Positions 61,340-64,000 of a DNA stretch of 64,000 bases are shown here, piece by piece. Below the pieces are notes generated by a model. The model ran no database searches. It worked only from the letters and a program-made list of their open reading frames with translations, and was not told the DNA's origin. This DNA comes from Winogradskyella litoriviva. Its GTDB lineage: Bacteria; Bacteroidota; Bacteroidia; Flavobacteriales; Flavobacteriaceae. The DNA lies in NCBI RefSeq assembly GCF_013249065.1, contig NZ_JABRWQ010000002.1:496001-560000 (forward strand). Reading direction: 5' to 3'. The position numbers and the translations under genes are program-made. Numbering within the stretch: the first letter of the stretch is position 1; every line of letters begins with the position of its first letter.

Positions 61340-62440
61340 CTAGAAATGCAACACTTCACCCCTATTAATTGAGCTATCACTTCCGAGTATAAAATTACTG
61401 TTTTTTGGTAGAAATCTAAAAACAATATTCTCTTGCTTAGATTTCTGTTTCATATCTTCAATTACTACACTAGCTTTCAACAAGTTAAAATCATACAAAA
61501 GCATACTATTATCTTCTATTTTATCTAGTATTATTTCCGTTTTCTTCGTTGGGTTTGGCAATTGTTGATTTAAAGAGGAATTTATGGATTTAGAATACAC
61601 ATAAGTTCTATCCATTTTAAGTTTTTTCGCTTCAGGTGATTTACTCATTAAATAAGCCATTTTTATACCTAACCAAACCGAAGCATTAAGAAATAGATTC
61701 CGCTTAAAATGTTTCTTATAAAAAATCTGCATCGCTCCATAAAAGCGTTTGGCATATTTTGAGTCTTTCAAAGTACTTTCGCCCTTAAAATGTATAACCG
61801 TAGTTTCTCCAAAATAGTAATTATCGTAACCTAATTTTAAGACTTTATAGGACAAATCGATATCTTCGCCGTACATAAAATAGTCTTCATCAAATCCTTG
61901 TACTGCATTGTAAACCTCTTTTCTAAGCCACATAAATGCGCCTACAAGAATATTTACTTTCCCCTTATTTTCTTTTTGAATATGATTAGCGTAATAATCA
62001 TTTGATAGGCCTAATACTTTTTTTAGCGATACTTTAGGAGTTGGAATATTACGCTTGCTCTCTGGAAGAAATGCACCTCTTCCATCTATGAGCTGACAGC
62101 CAACAATACCTACGTTTTCTTTAGAATCTGAAAATTTAAGCAGCTTAAGAAAAGTATCTTCTGCAACTACAGTATCTGGATTTAATATACATAAGTATTC
62201 TCCTTGTGCTTGCTTAACTCCAATATTATTTCCTCTTGAAAACCCAGAGTTTTCCTTGTTTTCTATTAGTTTTACTGAGGGAAACAATTGCCTAACCATA
62301 GAACAACTATCATCCGAAGAATTATTATCAATAACAATAATTTCTGCCTCTATATTGTTGATTGCAGCTTCCACACTTTTTAGACATAATTCTAAAAAAT
62401 AGCGCACATTATAGTTTAATATGATGACAGATAATTTCAA
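61340..62440 (-). CDS. Family 2 glycosyltransferase (WbbL-like)
   Basis: In 366 residues it has a GT2 core: LSVIILNYNVRYFLELCLKSV, IIVIDNNSSDDS (near 37), NIGVKQAQGEYLCILNPDTVV, and FDEDYFMYGEDIDLSYKVLKLG (near 185), the layout of rhamnosyltransferase-type WbbL proteins. A C-terminal basic stretch follows. It lies 3 nt downstream of recR, away from the main glycan locus, a conserved flavobacterial placement whose reason is unclear. Acceptor unknown. Confidence 0.9.
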   Translation of the reverse strand: MKLSVIILNYNVRYFLELCLKSVEAAINNIEAEIIVIDNNSSDDSCSMVRQLFPSVKLIENKENSGFSRGNNIGVKQAQGEYLCILNPDTVVAEDTFLKLLKFSDSKENVGIVGCQLIDGRGAFLPESKRNIPTPKVSLKKVLGLSNDYYANHIQKENKGKVNILVGAFMWLRKEVYNAVQGFDEDYFMYGEDIDLSYKVLKLGYDNYYFGETTVIHFKGESTLKDSKYAKRFYGAMQIFYKKHFKRNLFLNASVWLGIKMAYLMSKSPEAKKLKMDRTYVYSKSINSSLNQQLPNPTKKTEIILDKIEDNSMLLYDFNLLKASVVIEDMKQKSKQENIVFRFLPKNSNFILGSDSSINRGEVLHF

Positions 62441-62443
62441 ATT

Positions 62444-63061
62444 CTAGGATTTTAGTGAAGCTTCAAAAGGCACACGATCAATAATACTGCGACCTAAGGT
62501 AATTTCGTCTGTATATTCTAATTCGTTACCTGCTGCTACACCTCTTGCAATAGCTGATGTAGAAACATCATAACCTTGTATTTGTCTAAAAATATAGAAA
62601 TTAGTAGTATCTCCTTCCATTGTAGGACTCATTGCAAAAATTAGCTCTTTTACTTTGCCAGATTTTACTTTTTCTACTAAAGATGAAATATTTAAATCTT
62701 GCGGACCAATACCATCCATTGGTGAAATTTTACCACCTAAAACGTGATACAACCCTTTAAAAGAACTAGTATTTTCTATGGCCATAACATCTCTAATGTC
62801 TTCAACCACACAAATTAATTCACTATTTCTATTTGGATTTTCGCAAATTTCACAAAGTACTTTATCGCTTATGTTATGACAAGATTTACAAAAATTAATT
62901 TCAGCCCTTACTTTTGATAATGCATTGGCTAATTGAAATGTTTGATTTTCTGGCTGACGCAATAAATGCAACACTAAACGTAAAGCGGTTCGTTTACCAA
63001 TACCAGGCAATTGCGCCATTTCATTTACTGCGTTTTCTAAGAGTTTTGATGAAAATTCCAT
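62444..63061 (-). CDS. recR: Recombination mediator RecR
   Basis: RecR with RecO loads RecA at gaps. The ATG at 63059-63061 gives 205 residues; an upstream TTG start at 63091 lies in the terminator/promoter region. The protein shows the HhH region ([17 protein letters not shown]), a four-Cys zinc finger ([16 protein letters not shown]) and the Toprim domain ([28 protein letters not shown]). A TACCTTTG -7 box sits 5 nt before the ATG (63067-63074). Confidence 0.95.
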   Translation of the reverse strand: MEFSSKLLENAVNEMAQLPGIGKRTALRLVLHLLRQPENQTFQLANALSKVRAEINFCKSCHNISDKVLCEICENPNRNSELICVVEDIRDVMAIENTSSFKGLYHVLGGKISPMDGIGPQDLNISSLVEKVKSGKVKELIFAMSPTMEGDTTNFYIFRQIQGYDVSTSAIARGVAAGNELEYTDEITLGRSIIDRVPFEASLKS

Positions 63062-63066
63062 AAGAG

Positions 63067-63074
63067 CAAAGGTA
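63067..63074 (-). promoter_or_regulatory. -7 box of recR
   Basis: TACCTTTG fits TAnnTTTG and ends 5 nt before the recR ATG; a near-leaderless transcript is predicted. Confidence 0.45.
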
Positions 63075-63089
63075 CTGATTTTTAAACAC

Positions 63090-63128
63090 AAAAAAGTCCA
63101 ACTGTAAGGGCTTTACACTTGGACTTTT
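63090..63128 (-). terminator. Terminator of the T9SS BNR gene
   Basis: 16-bp arms with one mismatch (63092-63107, 63113-63128; core AAAAGTCCAA / TTGGACTTTT), 5-nt loop, six Ts on the minus strand. It lies 16 nt after the stop codon at 63145. Confidence 0.9.
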
Positions 63129-63144
63129 GCTTCATTTTTATGTT

Positions 63145-64000
63145 TTATTTTATAATAAGTTTTTTAGTTAACGCTCCTTTATTACTATTTAATTTCACAA
63201 AATAAATACCTGATTCAAAAGATGATGAATCAATTTTATAAGCGTTAGATAAATTTACATTTTTAGAATAAAGCATCAATTTACCTAAAGAATTAAAAAC
63301 TCTAACTGTAACAATATCTGAAACATTCCATTCTAAATTCACTTCATTTTTTGCCGGATTTGGGTATAGTTTCAAATCATCTAATTCTAAATTAGTAATA
63401 CTTAAAGTTTCGTCATAAAGGCTAGATCTCCACAAACCTCTTCCGTAGGTTGCTGCGTATAGCTTACTATCCGCAGTATTAATTTCGAGCTCATTAATTC
63501 TTACATTTGGTAATCCGTTATTAAACTGAGCCCATGTATTACCCAAAGTATTATCTGTGTAATAGACACCATAATTCATCCCTAAGTACAAACCATCTTT
63601 ACCATTGTTTTGCCATGTTAAGGCCTGCGCAGAAAAGCTTGGCAAATCCCAAGCAATAGATGCAAAAGTTACACCATTATCAGTACTTACATAAACCTTA
63701 CCACTATCCGTAGTAGCAATTGCAATTTTATTTGGGTCCGTAGGATGTACTGCAATGCTATTAATTTGACCACCAACAAGGTTTAAAGTTGATGAAGACC
63801 AAGTAACTCCTCCATCTGTAGTGAACCAAAAAGCACCATTGATAGCTATATAAATTTTATTATTATCAGTTGGAGCAATTTTTAAATGATCTATATTATT
63901 AGAAAAATTCTGAGATATCGATATCCAATTTAAACCAGCATCAGTAGACTTATAAACCTCATCAAACGCACAGTAAATAACATTTTGTACTATTGGGTCT
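63145..64000 (-). CDS. T9SS type A sorting-domain protein with BNR/Asp-box repeats (5' part beyond window)
   Basis: The frame stays open from 63145 to the window edge (285 codons visible), so the gene starts outside. Reading in, Asp-box-like repeats appear: STDAGLNW, TTDGGVTW and STDNGVTF, with PTDPNKIAIATTDSGKVY between, the pattern of VPS10/sortilin-like beta-propellers. The C-terminal ~75 residues are a type A sorting signal (LKLYPNPAKNEVNLEWNVSD, FESGIYFVKLNSNKGALTKKLIIK). It is secreted through T9SS. A start at 63645 (TTG) would cut the propeller and is rejected. Confidence 0.88.
   Translation of the reverse strand, partial: DPIVQNVIYCAFDEVYKSTDAGLNWISISQNFSNNIDHLKIAPTDNNKIYIAINGAFWFTTDGGVTWSSSTLNLVGGQINSIAVHPTDPNKIAIATTDSGKVYVSTDNGVTFASIAWDLPSFSAQALTWQNNGKDGLYLGMNYGVYYTDNTLGNTWAQFNNGLPNVRINELEINTADSKLYAATYGRGLWRSSLYDETLSITNLELDDLKLYPNPAKNEVNLEWNVSDIVTVRVFNSLGKLMLYSKNVNLSNAYKIDSSSFESGIYFVKLNSNKGALTKKLIIK

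Noticed and set aside
63145..63645. Complete 166-residue protein starting at a TTG
   Set aside because: The same frame stays open to the window edge and encodes further Asp-box repeats, so this is an internal start of a longer gene.
1..64000. CRISPR arrays, insertion sequences, prophage, tRNA or rRNA genes
   Set aside because: No regularly spaced repeats, transposase, phage structural genes or recognisable tRNA/rRNA sequence were seen on reading both strands; a tRNAscan/CRISPR search could not be run.

Overview
The window is AT-rich chromosomal DNA from a member of the Bacteroidetes, most likely a marine Flavobacteriaceae (Winogradskyella/Psychroserpens/Olleya-like). This rests on the bacillithiol enzyme BshC, two type IX secretion (T9SS) sorting-domain proteins plus a third at the edge, an ~1100-residue SecA, the conserved DUF2795/DUF4295/DUF922 families, and TAnnTTTG-type -7 promoter boxes with little sign of Shine-Dalgarno sequences. 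The genus is an inference from style, not a measurement.

Layout. 1-18.0 kb: a long minus-strand surface-polysaccharide locus running from a clear promoter (18019-18047) through wza, wzc, an initiating sugar transferase, UDP-GlcNAc dehydrogenase/epimerase (TviB/TviC type), a second epimerase, an ABC exporter (Wzm/Wzt with a C-terminal glycan-binding domain), a nitroreductase-like protein, two polysaccharide pyruvyl transferases, three glycosyltransferases, a methyltransferase-like protein, and, after a 450-bp gap with its own promoter, a NeuB-type nonulosonate synthase and a methyltransferase cut by the window edge. 18.1-22.7 kb: plus-strand ABC-F protein, methyltransferase, LolD-like ATPase, PduO-type adenosyltransferase and a DUF2795 protein. 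22.9-26.2 kb: secA. 26.2-29.3 kb: a small accessory stretch with a possible small RNA, an HxlR regulator divergent from a VOC (glyoxalase-fold) protein, and a VOC gene relic. 29.4-36.1 kb: minus-strand LysM protein, guaA, PLP decarboxylase and bshC. 36.2-43.3 kb: M14 peptidase, peroxiredoxin and small accessory genes separated by highly structured, partly GC-rich noncoding DNA. 43.4-49.3 kb: rimO, a serine hydrolase, an FN3 lipoprotein and a large T9SS type B protein. 49.3-54.3 kb: ftsY, the DUF4295-rpmG-rpmB ribosomal operon, cinA, an Hpt protein, an FAH-family enzyme and an exonuclease. 54.5-59.5 kb: a compact minus-strand cluster of DUF134 regulator, a tiny DUF5320-like protein (58952-59122), a NifX-like metal-cluster protein, stand-alone RibA, a thioesterase, an MBL-fold hydrolase and an unclassified 690-residue PLP-fold protein. 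59.8-64 kb: 2-oxoacid dehydrogenase E2, a glycosyltransferase, recR and the end of a BNR-repeat T9SS protein.

How the parts work together. The capsule/O-antigen genes encode precursor synthesis (UDP-GalNAcA-type sugars, nonulosonate), assembly, decoration (pyruvate, methyl) and export, with both ABC-type and Wza/Wzc components. The best candidate for an undescribed system is the 54.5-59.6 kb cluster: a metal-cluster-protein module (DUF134, DUF5320-like, NifX) is joined by tight spacing or overlaps to a GTP-cyclohydrolase, thioesterase, MBL hydrolase and PLP-fold protein. Palindromes sharing the 8-mer TTACGTTC lie before its first and last genes. The second candidate is the set of structured noncoding elements around 39.6-41.8 kb. 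No CRISPR array, insertion sequence, rRNA or tRNA was recognised.
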